Shown here one piece after another: positions 11,330 to 23,315 of a stretch of 64,000 bases of DNA. Position 1 is the first letter of the stretch; the number at the start of each line of letters is the position of its first letter. The notes under the pieces are model-generated. The model had not been told where the DNA came from. It did no database searches and saw only the letters and a list, made by a program, of their open reading frames with translations. The DNA comes from Aaosphaeria pasadenensis (Eukaryota; Ascomycota; Dothideomycetes; Pleosporales): assembly GCA_022813625.1 (NCBI GenBank), contig JAKLMB010000029.1:186001-250000 (forward strand), written 5' to 3'. The position numbers were made by a program, and so were the translations under genes.

Positions 11330-12135
11330 TCAGCAGAGGTTGTCAGGCCTCCTAAGCTCAGTAGCATGACCATCGCGGAAGACAAGGCGGCCGCGAGACT
11401 GCCAGACACCGTTGACGGTTCGACCACACCTGCTGGAGATCCACTCGATGTCGTTGGCGATGGAGTTGCACCTGACGCTCTTTGCGGACTATAGTAGAAA
11501 ATGTTAATCGTTGCCTGAGGGTGGGATGTCGGGCAGTGTTCGACTTACGTTGCTGCAGAGATACATGCCGCAGTTGTTGGAGCAGCTCACACGGGTGCAG
11601 ACACCGGCAGGCGTACCGCACATTCCGCTGCCGCCGCCCAGACGGCGGAGGTAGCTGATGCCCTCACCGCACTGCCTGTTGTAGTTCGTCACGTAGGGTG
11701 CATTCCCGCATTGGATCTGTTGGCCGGTGGTGGTTAGTTTCTATTCATAGCCCGGCAGTGAATGATAGAGAAAGTAAACTGTATCGATTACTTACAGTAC
11801 CATCAGACTGGCGAGCCTCGAGTCCGCGCTCCTCGACTTCGTCGGACTTGAAGTCAGGGTTGATCTTCAGAATCTCCTCGTAGATGGATTGAGCCGTTCC
11901 GGTGAGGGTGACGGTGGGTCCGCCCTCGACGACCTGGCCGGTCCATTCGAGATCGACAATGGGGAGTCCGAGGGATTGGGCCTCCTCGCGGGTGTAGAGA
12001 TTCTCTGCGAGGGGAGTAGCGATGACCTATAACTCATTCATCAGTGTGTGTTCGAGTTTGAAGATGCGATTATAATTGAAGAGAGGGACATACGGAGGAA
12101 ACCCAGAGGGCGAAGGCGGCAGCTGCGATTCTCAT
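11330..12135 (-). CDS. Small secreted cysteine-rich protein
   Basis: Four exons, 12135-12094, 12026-11796, 11716-11549 and 11488-11330, all in phase 0, give 199 residues. A signal peptide occupies about residues 1-18. An acidic pro-like region to about residue 85 ends at ERGLEARQ, which resembles a Kex2-type processing context. The rest is rich in cysteine (about 11 Cys), with ISYLRRLGG followed by CTRVSCS. This 'GISYLR...G.C.RVSCS' pattern and the C-terminal IANDIEWI..RCG occur in a widespread family of uncharacterised secreted fungal proteins. Function is unknown; an effector or wall-associated role is inference only. It is convergent with the GH43 gene, 261 bp away. Confidence 0.78.
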
Positions 12136-14306
12136 TTTGAAGGTGATTTGAAGTTACGATTAAAGAACTAGTTGTTCGTTTTATAGTGGAAGTAATTGCG
12201 TTGTGAAGATGGACGAGCTTGATCGATTGATGATGGTTTATAAACGGAGCTGCATTCCCCCATATTTATACATTTTCCCTTCTCTATTCTAGCATCTCAC
12301 GATGCCTTGAGACATCGTCGACCATCATGTGAAGCCCATAGAGGTGTATACCACAATCCCAAAACGGAAAGACTCCAAGAACCCAAGCTGTAAGACCCTA
12401 AGCTCTAATCGTGGCTGACAATGACCCCACCGCCCATCTGGGCGTTACCCGTCATCATGTACGAACGAACAGGAACACGAACTGCGAAGTATGGATCTAG
12501 CATTTCCGATTTGGGTACCACTAAATCTCTGGGTATCTGACGTTCCGCCTCGTCGTTAATATAAAATTTCCGCGCGAAGACCAAACGATGCTGTCAGGGT
12601 CCTCAAGCGAGGGGGTGATTGGCCGGGCCGTGGAGGCGCAAGGTACATAGCTCGTACATTGGGGTAAGGAATCCCCGCCCCTGAAAGTTGCCAGCCTCAG
12701 CCGTAAGCGGCTCTTTCTTGGCCATGCGCATTGCTGGATTTGTACCCTATTCCGGTACCATGCTGCGTGATATGTATTGTCAGTGATTCTAGAATCTGAG
12801 ATACCTTCTCCATGCAGAGGTAAGAGGATCGTAAGATCATAAGACAAGCCGGAGAGATCGGATCGTAGCCAAGATTTGTCTCGGCTCATCATACAGTACC
12901 TCCGCACATCGCGGAACACTCACGGTAACAATGACTAGAGAATAGCTACGACTATTTAATTACTATGGGGCAGGCGTGGTAGAAAGAATTTTGCAATTCA
13001 TAGAACAAAAAATTCAGATTGGTTCTTGCATTGTATCTGCAAAACAAACACACTGAGTGTTTTGCACAGATGACTAAACAGATTACAAAATGAATGTTGA
13101 AACTATTGGCATGATAAATCTGATCGAGTTACAATTGATCCGCCGGAACGGCCGGCCCAATAAAGATACAGGTGAGCAACCTCACGATAATCCTTCAAGA
13201 CCTATTCTTACACAGCGCCAACACTCCACCGAAAAACGCCCAATAGGCAAGAGTAATATCATTGGCTAAACCCAATGCTCCTTCTCCCTCTATCCCATTT
13301 CGGGGGAAATGCACTCAAACAACTTGAACTAAAACTTCAAGTATTACCACCATCGTAGCGAAGCGCTTCTTGACTTGGCGACCAACACATTACCCGACTA
13401 GTGTATACAGAGAGGCTTCGCTCTTGCAGAATCGCATGGCTAATATCATTTCTGGCGGCGCTGTTCATGCGTCGATATAATTACTCTGGCCGCCTTACGG
13501 CCGACGTCGTAGCAGCCTTGGGGTACTCATGCATTCTATTCATACTAAGTGAATGGGCTGGTGGATTTCCAATACGTAACTATGTCAGACACTTAATTCA
13601 ATCTTATGGCATGCTAGTTCTATGCTGATGCCGAGCGAGACCTCTTGGAGGCTTTGGAAAATGTAGATTTACACCGTTTGGGGTAGTCTCGCATTGTACA
13701 TGACGAGGTATTTCACTCATTGGCGTTTGGGCGCATCATTGTACCACTTCTAACATCGTAATCAATTTACTTTATGCAGGGAAAGTGCAGAGACAATGGG
13801 CGCCTGATGTTCTTGGGCACCAGAGACATTGGGTCTGGTGATAATCAGAAACTAATGTTTGATATAGATGTACTTGGGTACAGACCGGACGATCGGGGAG
13901 TACACTGCAGTCGAGGTACAAACAATTGAAGGCCTCCAGATTGAGACACTGCTGAATCTAATTAAACATAAGCTGTCTCTTCATCTGTCTAGTAGAAGGG
14001 GACATTTGCCACAATTTATTGTGGCTGACTCTATTCTACCTCTACATAATGAAAGCAAAATACGTCAACAACAAAGAGATTGTTCACGTTCTATGCACAT
14101 TCCGTTCACAATGCTAGGTATCACGGGAATCTGACCAAAAGGAGTCATAGAAAAAGAGTCATAGTACACAGCAAGGTTGTCTTCCTCCAGCAGTGTTTAG
14201 TTCTTGTGTACAATGCTTCGCTACATGGTCCCTATTAAATGTCCTAATCACCTGGTAACACTACCATTGCATACTGCTGCCAGAATTATTGTCATCTGCA
14301 CTAGCG
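12136..14306. other. Gene-poor interval
   Basis: About 2.2 kb. Promoter of the secreted protein on the left; the remainder has only short frames. No domain, repeat family or RNA gene was recognised. The stretch 12940-13130 is noticeably AT-rich by eye. Confidence 0.45.
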
Positions 14307-15581
14307 ATGTTTCAGTTCAAGTCAGCTACCAGATCTCCAGCAAGAAAAATGGCTAAACCAACCATCGACCCTCCAAATGGCACGCGACAGGCCGGCACTA
14401 TACCGCGACCATCGCGGAATGTTAGTCCCAACAAAGAGCTACTGCGTCGTAAAGCCCAGATCACTGATTTACAGACACGATTGAAGAATATGCAAACTAA
14501 GGACAAGAAACAAGTCGAGCAAATAAAACGGTTGGAGACCGAACTGAAAGCTACGAAAGATAATTCTACGGAAAGGTCCAGCAGGGCGTCCATCAGGGCG
14601 AAGAGTGCTGAAAATGCAGATCTTAAGGCCGAAGTCGCACGGCTGAAAAAGGAAAACAAAGAACTGACAGAAATAGTCAAAACCACGCTTCCACACCTTG
14701 AGATAAAAACTGAGCAACAAACATTGCAGCTTCGCGACTTAGAAGACGAGAACGCGGATCTCAGAGACCTGGTATTCGCTGGAGAAGGAATGAACGAGGA
14801 CCTGAGCAAGGAGCTCGAGGACCTGAGAAAGGAGCTGCAACAATTCAAAGCGAAGCACCCCATCCATGAAACCGATCGCCTCATGCAAAAAGCAGAAGAA
14901 CAATACGTACATCAGCTCCTTGTACAGAACAATGCGCTTGACAGCCAACTGTGCGATGCTGTAAGAGAATGCACGTTTAAGGACATCCAGATCGCCAACC
15001 TCACTTGCGACGTGCGAGTTTATGAGGAGGAGTTGAAAGCGTTTACGGACGAGCCTGTAGAACTACCAGGGGACGCTTTGAAGGATAATCGTTCAGACAG
15101 CGGGGGTACAAATGTTTCGTCCGCTTTCGACGACGACGTGTCTGACGATTCCGACGCAACTATAGATGTCCCCTTGCCTGGCGTCGAAACTTGCGATCCC
15201 CCAACTGTTATCATCACCATATCCCCCGAACACGTGAAAGAAAAAAACCCGAAATTATTGAACCGCCTCTTGGACTCGATAGACTCCACTTCTAGTATTG
15301 ACATCCGCGGGCCCGTCGACCTCGTCGCGGCAATTCGGGAGAATCTGGAGAAGAAGCGATCCGAGGTCGGTGACTTGGTCAAAGAGGCCAGGAGACTGGA
15401 AGATGCGCTTATGGAGTCTAATAATCGTCCTCTATGTGAGGATCCCTCGCATGTAAGCATAAAAGACACAATTACGGCTTTTAAAACTCAGTTGACGATG
15501 TGTAAAGCTTTGATCAGGCAGCATGAAGCGAAGAGAGGCATATCGCATTTAGACCCTGAGGTAAGCTTGTCGACATATTAA
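14307..15581 (+). CDS. Coiled-coil protein of unknown function
   Basis: A single exon of 424 residues from the ATG at 14307, the first Met of the frame; the upstream in-frame codons lack ATG. A basic, Pro-containing N-terminus (about 1-40) is followed by roughly 200 residues of Leu/Glu/Lys heptads, indicating a long coiled coil. Then come an Asp/Ser-rich acidic linker (about 255-290), and a second helical segment at the C-terminus. No enzymatic motif is seen. Such proteins usually act as scaffolds, but no family can be named. A GTAAGC string at 15560 could be a donor near the 3' end; the nearest acceptor would give an intron too short to be real. Confidence 0.65.
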   Translation: MFQFKSATRSPARKMAKPTIDPPNGTRQAGTIPRPSRNVSPNKELLRRKAQITDLQTRLKNMQTKDKKQVEQIKRLETELKATKDNSTERSSRASIRAKSAENADLKAEVARLKKENKELTEIVKTTLPHLEIKTEQQTLQLRDLEDENADLRDLVFAGEGMNEDLSKELEDLRKELQQFKAKHPIHETDRLMQKAEEQYVHQLLVQNNALDSQLCDAVRECTFKDIQIANLTCDVRVYEEELKAFTDEPVELPGDALKDNRSDSGGTNVSSAFDDDVSDDSDATIDVPLPGVETCDPPTVIITISPEHVKEKNPKLLNRLLDSIDSTSSIDIRGPVDLVAAIRENLEKKRSEVGDLVKEARRLEDALMESNNRPLCEDPSHVSIKDTITAFKTQLTMCKALIRQHEAKRGISHLDPEVSLSTY

Positions 15582-16250
15582 CAAAATTAGGGATAACTCG
15601 TAACGAACATCCCTCATTTACAATGTCAAATTGCAATGTCTAGTACGATTCAACCTTGCCGATTGGCAAGATGGACATATCCTCATATACAAAGAATTTG
15701 ATCCATGCAGCATAGAAGGCAGAAGACAGAAGGATATTGTACTCCTCTATTTGATCGAGTTTAGCAGCGAAACTGGTACAACATTGACCCCGGTTGGAAA
15801 TAAACATCTAATTCAAGTTACGCACCGCATTTAGAAATCCCTAAAGTTAAATTCTGTCAGGAGTATAGGATTTCACAACTCAAGGAAATAAAAAAGGCTA
15901 TCACACCAAAGATCTATTGCCAGATCAGGTCACATGACATGATGTCATATTTTGGAGAGTGCTCCCCAGGAGTCAATCCAGAGCTCTAAAAACATAGACA
16001 CACACTTCTTACGAGGTTTTCTTAAAGTATACAGTTGGCGAATCTTGATATCTTGATGTTATACATAAAAATATAAACTGCTCATATTTCAATCCTAAAT
16101 TAGACTGCTGCCTACCTAGGTTGCTGTAAATAGATTGTACGGCTGACACGCTACCGTTCCCTACTTACTTAGGTACTTCATTAAAGAGCTCATGAGCCAT
16201 TTTCCATTGAAAATGAATCAACATTGATATTGTCTTCATTCGAAGTCGCC
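15582..16250. other. Intergenic, AT-rich, no gene seen
   Basis: Looks AT-rich by eye around 15990-16100. Holds the promoter of the SGNH hydrolase gene. Confidence 0.45.
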
Positions 16251-17264
16251 ATGGGTAGATACCTGCGCAGTGCGACCTCGACGTCGAGCACCAGCCCGGC
16301 GCAAGACTCGGACGATGATACAACGTCTACTATAACCTCCAAAAAGATAAATCCATACAGATTCTACATGGAATGGCACGGCCACCCAATATCCAGCCTC
16401 CGCAAGTTCCACAACACAGTTCAAACCCTGCGTCCTACTCAACCCATAATATGGCTCGCCGGCGACTCCTCCCTCGACAACAAATACTGGGTTCCCTCAT
16501 CCGGACCAGGAGGTGAACCTCTCACAGTCCCAGTCCCAGAAATCTACAACTCAGTCCTCGAGCACCCGCGAATAAACCCCGACGTCGCCTTCTGGATGAA
16601 CCACCATCTCTCTTCCCGAGCGACCTGCATCAACACCTCCGTAGAAGCGACCATGCTCCGCGAGCGCGATGATCATCTCAATAAACACGACACCTTCATC
16701 CAGAACAACATATCCTCAAACGACGCCCTAGTCGTCAGCATAGGAGCGAACGATATCGCGCTCCGGCCAACCTTCTCTACCATCATCAACATGCTCAATC
16801 TAGCCTGGTTGACTCGCCGCACGGCCATCGAGACCGGGAGTGCGTCACCACTTGCGTATTTCGCGGAGCTGTTCGGCGCGAGAATTCAAGAGTACATCTC
16901 GCGGATTACGTCGAAGACGAAACCTCGCGTTGTCATTGTGTGTATGATTTACTTCCCACTCGAAGCGGGTAAGGGGCAGCAGGGGTGGGCGGATGTGAAT
17001 CTGAAGGCGTTGGGATATAATAGGTATCCCTCGCAGCTGCAGACTGCGATTCAGAAGATTTATGAGATTGGGACTCAGACGATTCGCGTACCGGGCGTGA
17101 AGGTTGTGCCATGTCCTTTGTACGAAGTCTTGGATGGGCAGGATCCAGCGGATTATACGGCAAGAGTTGAGCCGAGTTCAGAGGGTGGGAAGAAGATGGC
17201 AGCGAAGTTTGTGGAGATGTTGGAAAGGGAGGGAGTGGTTGATTCTAGAGTGAATTTTTTCTGA
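16251..17264 (+). CDS. SGNH/GDSL-like hydrolase, intracellular
   Basis: An intronless frame of 337 residues from the ATG at 16251; upstream codons lack ATG. The N-terminal 30 residues are Ser/Thr/Asp-rich. The GDS block with nucleophile Ser73 (LAGDSSLDN) and a GAND block at 165-168 match SGNH block I and block III. The C-terminus DPADYTARVEPSSEGGKKM resembles a fungal SGNH subfamily, but a conventional D-x-x-H pair near the C-terminus is not evident, so the full catalytic triad is uncertain. No signal peptide, so probably cytosolic esterase or lipase-like activity with unknown substrate. Confidence 0.75.
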   Translation: MGRYLRSATSTSSTSPAQDSDDDTTSTITSKKINPYRFYMEWHGHPISSLRKFHNTVQTLRPTQPIIWLAGDSSLDNKYWVPSSGPGGEPLTVPVPEIYNSVLEHPRINPDVAFWMNHHLSSRATCINTSVEATMLRERDDHLNKHDTFIQNNISSNDALVVSIGANDIALRPTFSTIINMLNLAWLTRRTAIETGSASPLAYFAELFGARIQEYISRITSKTKPRVVIVCMIYFPLEAGKGQQGWADVNLKALGYNRYPSQLQTAIQKIYEIGTQTIRVPGVKVVPCPLYEVLDGQDPADYTARVEPSSEGGKKMAAKFVEMLEREGVVDSRVNFF

Positions 17265-17908
17265 CTATTTATGATGCCCATGATTATGACAGCCTGTTTC
17301 CCAAGATATTTTTATTTCATAAGTATTGGAGTTACAAATAAAAGAGGAATGGTTGAGACTTTCTACCATCATTCAAGTTGACCCTTTTGTACCAACTAGT
17401 GTTCATTGAATTACTTTAATACTATTTTAATTGATAAGAAACATATATTCTTGCCTCTTGCTATCTACAATTGGCTTTCTAATGTTGCGTGTGTTTTGTA
17501 GGTATTTGTTACTTCACAAGAGTAATCAAATCTATCTTAGGCCCATCATGATGAAAGATAAATTGGAACAAAAGGCATATTCAAGATACCCTTGGGTACA
17601 CCATTTCATTAGACTATGTATGCAATTTATCAGAGAAATGAATTATACTAGATTGCTTGAAGAAGTCCCAGTGGAAGCATTGTGTATGGTTGGCGCTATG
17701 TAGTTGTCAAGTCACACATTCAGAGAAGGTTCGTTATTTGAAAAGAAGCAAGAAATGATTGTACAATGACTTTAGCCTGGCTATTCGCACTAAACTGGGA
17801 TGTGATATCTTCCATGACACAAGATGCAGGTACAGGGCGTAAAATTCTCAGCCGTGACACTCATAACGTAATTCCACCCATGATTGACTTTGAAGTGACA
17901 GTGGCTGC
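17265..17908. other. Intergenic, no gene seen
   Basis: A convergent gap holding 3' UTRs. A short open frame at 17431-17703 starts without ATG and has no recognisable feature. Confidence 0.5.
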
Positions 17909-19362
17909 CTACTTGGCTTCTTTGAGGAGAGCCTCGGCGGCGGCGTCTTTCTGGCCAACACTGCCGCTCCGCTCAGCACCTTTCAGCTGGCCTGTCGGTC
18001 CTTCTTTGCCTTCTGCGGCTTTCTTCAACCTCTCGGTATCTTCCGCCTTGATATCCTTTTGTTTCGCCTCGTCTTCATCACTGTCCCCCAAGCTGAATGG
18101 ATCATGGTCATCGGGTTCCGGGTTGGGTGCGATGGATGTCAGTGGTTGCCACTTCTTGTTTCCTGATTTGTTTCCAGTAGTGCCTGTTTGCTGTCCATTG
18201 GGCGATGGGTTGCGGTACAGTGCATCTACCTCATCCACAGGGCCGCCTGTAGGCGGGGAAACGGGCGTTGGCTTGAAGAGGTTGGGATTAGCAAGGGGGC
18301 GATTTCCCCTTTGCTGGGGTGCTGCACATGATCGTTAGCCATCGCGAATTCGCCTACATGATGTAGTTTGCACATACCTTCATCGTCGCGAAGCTGCAAT
18401 GCTTCGAAATCGTCTCCGAGCACCCTGTTGTCTGTATCATAACGTTCTCGGTCTGCCGACCTACGTTGTCTCTCTGCCGATCTGCGAGATTGATCGGATT
18501 GCGAAGGGCCATAGTTCTGGCGCTGCTGGGGGACTTGTCGGTGAGATACTGGGTTTCCATACTGATCGTACTCGTCTGGCTCGCCATCAAGTTGCTTCTT
18601 GAAGTTGGTGATCCACTGGTTCACCTTGGTCTGCGTCTCCTTGAAACCTTGCTCGATATTCTTCCGAATGACTGGAAGATCGTCATCAAAGAAGCTGTGG
18701 TCTCGGTCGTATAACTCATTCGGTTTGAGTCCCGTCTGCTGTCGTTGCTGAGGTAGATGGGGATCGCGCTGCCTGGATGAGCCATGGTCTTCGGTGTAAG
18801 AGGACTGGTAATGCTGTGCCAGCTGCCTGGCGTAAATCTCGTCCTGCTCAACCTGACTCCTCGGCTGCTGAGCTGGTCGCGGTGGCTGTGGGGGAGGGGC
18901 ATCTTCGGCGCTGAAGCTGGGGTCCGACATGCTCAATAAAGCATTGAACGCGGGCTCAACCTTACCCCCACTTGCAACCAGGACGGCTTTGACGATCTTG
19001 GAGTCAATGCTGGGGAAAGCTTCAATCAATGTATTCTCGGCCTGCTGTTGAGGACTGGTCGGTCGCGGAGGTTTTGGGGGCGGGATCTCTGTCGCATCTT
19101 CGGAAAATCGTACTCCTGGTTTGGGAGACTTGGAAGTTGGTGGAGGAGATGCGACTGCGGTCTCGGGGCCTGCGGTGGTAGCCTCATTATCGTCGTCGAA
19201 GTCTAGCTCGCGGGCGGTAGTTGGAGACTCGGCACCTGAAGCTGCGCCTGTCTTCGTTGGCTGTTCGGAATGAGTACTTCATAGCAAGAGACTTTGGAAG
19301 TCAAGACATGTGAGGTAGTGGGGTCACAAGCGCACCTTCTCTGGGATCGGCTTCTCGGACAT
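17909..19362 (-). CDS. CUE5: CUE-domain ubiquitin-binding autophagy receptor, Cue5-like
   Basis: Three exons, 19362-19336, 19260-18378 and 18321-17909, give 440 residues. A CUE domain lies at about residues 83-122 (ENTLIEAFPSIDSKIVKAVL), the ubiquitin-binding fold. Around it are Pro-rich and Gln/Arg-rich disordered segments. Near the C-terminus, KKWQPL (Trp361 to Leu364) matches the Atg8-interacting W-x-x-L motif of yeast Cue5 and is followed by the acidic stretch DDHDPFSLGDSDEDE, also Cue5-like. By homology it links ubiquitinated aggregates or proteasomes to Atg8 on the autophagosome in the cytosol. The tiny first exon (nine codons) was chosen because its ATG, GTGCG donor and in-phase acceptor fit. 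Confidence is high for the family, moderate for the precise ortholog. Confidence 0.85.
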
Positions 19363-22300
19363 TGCTGTTGTAAGTGACTTTGTAAAGTCGCAAAGGTGAT
19401 TTAGGTGTGTTAGATCCAAATCCAAGAACCTTCAGAGTATAAGAGCGATGTTGTTGTAGCTGTGGCCTAGAGAGCTACGCAAGTGATGGCGTTGAGCTGT
19501 GGCTTGGTTTCAACATGTCTTGGCATGACGAAGCCAGCTGACATAATCCAATTCATGGAGATCTTGCTGTGCACTGTGCAAAGGACTCAAACACCACAAC
19601 CAAATCCAGCACATCTCATCAATCTTGTCCAATTTGAAGGTGACAGCCTACAAAATGATGGCTCCTAATCATATCTTCTTTCCATAATACCCGCCTGAGA
19701 GGAGCTGGCCCCTTTTCAGGCTTCTCTACACAATGTCGCCCGCCCTCTGGTCCACACGGTTTGGCTTGTGCCTGATCAACATCGACCTGCACTCGTCCAG
19801 CCGCTCTGTACTGATGTACGACGCCAGGATTGACACTGAATTGGAGCACACAGCCATTGAAATTTGAACCCCTTTGTGATGATCCAGATCCATCAACGCA
19901 GTAGCGGCGAAACGGGGACGAAGCTACAATCCATGTTCGAGACCATCACTACCAATCTAATACGAATTCTTACAACCTCCGTTCCTCTCTGACAACCAGC
20001 CGCTTGCCAATTTCACGTGCCGTCCCCGCTTGTAGCCAAGAGGATATGCTACTTTTGGAGTCCTTCAAAATTTCTTTGACCCGAGGAACAACCGCCGTCC
20101 CTTCTTCTAATTGGCGGCTAGATTCTTTGACGGGAGGACACTACTGTGCCGTGCGAATGGATGATCCCAATAGAGAGCCTCGTTGACAGGATTAGCTCCT
20201 TACCGTACAGCCATTACTAGGTTATCGTCAGGCACAGGACAATTATTGGACAATAGTGCTGAGAAGGTAAACTTTCTACTTCGTATACGGTGGTTATCTT
20301 GGTAGGAAAGGTTGAAAACCAGCTAGGAGTGTCTTGAGAAGGATGGCAAGCTGCCGGCAAGCTGCCTGCAGGCTGGAAACATCCGTCAAAGTTTAACTTT
20401 TCCACGTGGTTAATTAGCCTCGACAGAGAAGGTTTTGTCAACATTCTGGAAACCTTCATCGCATACTGGTTTGAAAATTCGTCACTTCGTTGTTCACTCA
20501 CTGATTCCTACGAATAGTAGGAATTATCCCCAAATCGGGAGTTCTAGTATCGTCCCGGACCTCTGGTTTCCGGAGATTTCAGAGAGGGGCCGTTGAAGTC
20601 TCTGATCAGCGATGTTGCGTGTATGGACATGAATCGTGAGGCTTGACCTCTAACGCGAATAGTAGGTGGCGAATGGCGCGCGGCACAAGGTGTGTGGGAA
20701 TGGTAAACAGTGAAATACGAGTTTGGGATTGACTCAATGCTGCATTTCGGTGGTAAGAATCCGACCTTGACGTCTCGGGGAAGCGCGCCGGATCAACAGC
20801 CCGTAAGCTTCAGGCTGCGATGTTGAAGTCAAGTTCACACACTATTGCTGAGATACGACAGGTGCTGTTGTCGCCCAACGATGATAGGAGCAGTTCTAGT
20901 CTGTATACGATGTTATAGGGGACGAAGGCGACGAAAGTGGGATAACCAGATCAGTAAACTATCGAATTCACGATACCATTGCCCCAGGAACAAGCTGTAT
21001 TGTGTATTATTATGACTTCGGTCCCAGTCGAGCATCTGTAAAGCTTACACAGTACGGAGTACACAACACTTGAACAGATTTGCCCAACTGTTCAACCCCT
21101 TTATAAGTGAAGACAAATATGATCAAACAGAATTTTATTGGAAGTTGTCTGATCAACCTGTGTTGATGGATGATCTCGTGCTAAAGATTCCACCCAGATG
21201 AAGACGGACAATGATTTCAGAAGACGCGGCATGTGTTGTGATAATATTCAGTATCGGCATTCCCGAATTTGGTCTCGATCCTCCACAATTCTGATGGATC
21301 CCACTGCAAACACCAACAGTAGTGTATGCATAGATGTGTATCAATGTCCATGCGTATCGTCGTTTCCGATCAAAGTTGGTATGGTGTGAAATCTCAAGTC
21401 GATGGGTTCATGCAAGGCTTTTTGGAACTTTGAGATTGTCGAGTCTAGCGGTCAGAATTTGGAAGAGTCCTGGGCGGAGAAATACGATGTACAGTGCTGA
21501 TCTGCGCATGGTACACATTCCGGCCCCGCCCGCATCGCATCTGTCTTCCTTCGCCTCAATGATCTCAAGAATGATGTGCTGGTAATTTGTGGAGGATTTT
21601 CACAAGGGCCAAAAGCCAATTCACATCACCATTTGAACACAACAACATGCACATGATGCTGCAACTTCTCTCACACCAAGGATCATCTCGAGAATCTGCC
21701 CACAAGTCGTTCGATGGTTTCTGGCTGCGTTTTACTTCATACTTGCGAAACGGCACAGCAGCCCTCCGCCCGAGTCAGTAACCTGCTTATGCCTAGACCC
21801 CTGCGCTACACGATGCGCTACACGATGCACTACACCGCGCCAGTGACAGCCCAACGAGTCCTTAACTCATCGGAACCGGGTCGGATTCCAGCGTGGCGAC
21901 CTGATAATTTCCAAGTTGGCGGTTCTACCAGATACTAGTTGATATTCTACCTAAAGCTTTCATCTTTCTAGAACCCAGCAACTCTATCATACTCGTACCA
22001 TTATGAAGGTGCCGGGCAGCCACAGTATCACAGTTCCCAATCATTGCACGCAGTGAGTTCAGCTCAAGGAAAGCTTTAGACTTGTGTGTGAAGAGTGAAG
22101 CCCATGAGCTGTCTTGCCAGAATAGGGACGAGGAAACATGGAGAACCATGTGAAGACATCGCGCAAGCCATGCGGCCCACGTGGAAGGTCAGCTATAGCA
22201 CCGTGCACCCCCGAGGATCAACGGAAAGGCACATCCTTCATCCATCAAGCCTTCAACGACAATATTTGCTCGAGTTCCCCGTGAGTTTGTGGCTTGAACC

Positions 22301-23315
22301 TATGCACGTTTCCCAGGACTGTGACGTGCAGCTGGCTACGAGGGTATTATCAAGGCAATCGATGTGCAATTATTTGTAGACCTAACCGGATGTCTTTACA
22401 TGTGATGAGATTGGGTTAGGGCGGGGAGTAACCCAATGGCCTCTCTTCGGCGGAAATGATAGATCTCCTAGCGAAACTGGGCAGCTTACACCTAAATGTC
22501 CATGATTCATACAGGAGATTTTGTGCTGATCGCTGCTACTAACTGGGGGAGATCTACAATTGCTGTCGCCATATCGCCCCTCTCTTCCCTTCCTGTGCTC
22601 CGTACATGGAAGAAATCTGGTACTCGATAACGCCCGACAGCATTCCGTTCATGACCATGCTAGAAACCATCTCGCGCGCCCCATTTGGTTGCCGTAGAAA
22701 TGAAGCTTTGCAAAGAGAAAAATGTATGGTACACGCACTCTGACAATTCATGATTGTTTTTCTACTTTGGGACCGTTGACCCGACTCCGCATAATGATTC
22801 TCTGGGGTTGATCGACCAGAATCATGCCACATGGCTTGCGGGCGCTCATACCGATGCATCCTCAATTCTAATCGTGATATCTGGAATCTGTAGCGGACAA
22901 ATGAAATCTGCGTAATTTTCCTGTGCTGCGTGGACGGCAGGGATCTGCCGCGTAGGAATTGCAAGTCTGGCGAAGGCTGCTGATCTTTGTGTCTACTTCA
23001 ACGCTAATCGTAGCTCTTTGTCACCCGCAACTTAGTGAAGGGTCCGGAACCAGTGGCAGCATCTAAATTGACTTCAGATCTGGGACCGTGCGACACTAGG
23101 ATGTCTTGCCCATGAAAAGGCTACTCAAAGATTTCTAGCTCAGGGACACTGCTGAATGAGCAAGCGTTCCACCCCGATCGAGTATGTTAGATCTCGTTCT
23201 CTTAAATATGTCGCTTCGCATCTGCACGTCGGACGCACGGAAAGACACTGACAACTTTGGCCGCCTTATGCCCCACCGATTACCGTTGTGATATTGGTAA
23301 CCATCGACCATCATC
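19363..23315. other. Gene desert of about 4 kb
   Basis: No frame on either strand longer than about 136 codons and none with a recognisable domain. Contains an 11-bp direct repeat (GGCAAGCTGCC) in two adjacent copies around 20344-20365 and a 12-bp tandem repeat at 21802-21837. Could hold regulatory DNA, a non-coding transcript or decayed sequence; I saw no transposon terminus. Confidence 0.5.
21802..21837. repeat. 12-bp tandem repeat, three copies
   Basis: Unit TGCGCTACACGA is perfect in two copies (21802-21813, 21814-21825) and degenerate in the third (TGCACTACACCG). It lies in a gene-free interval. Confidence 0.75.
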
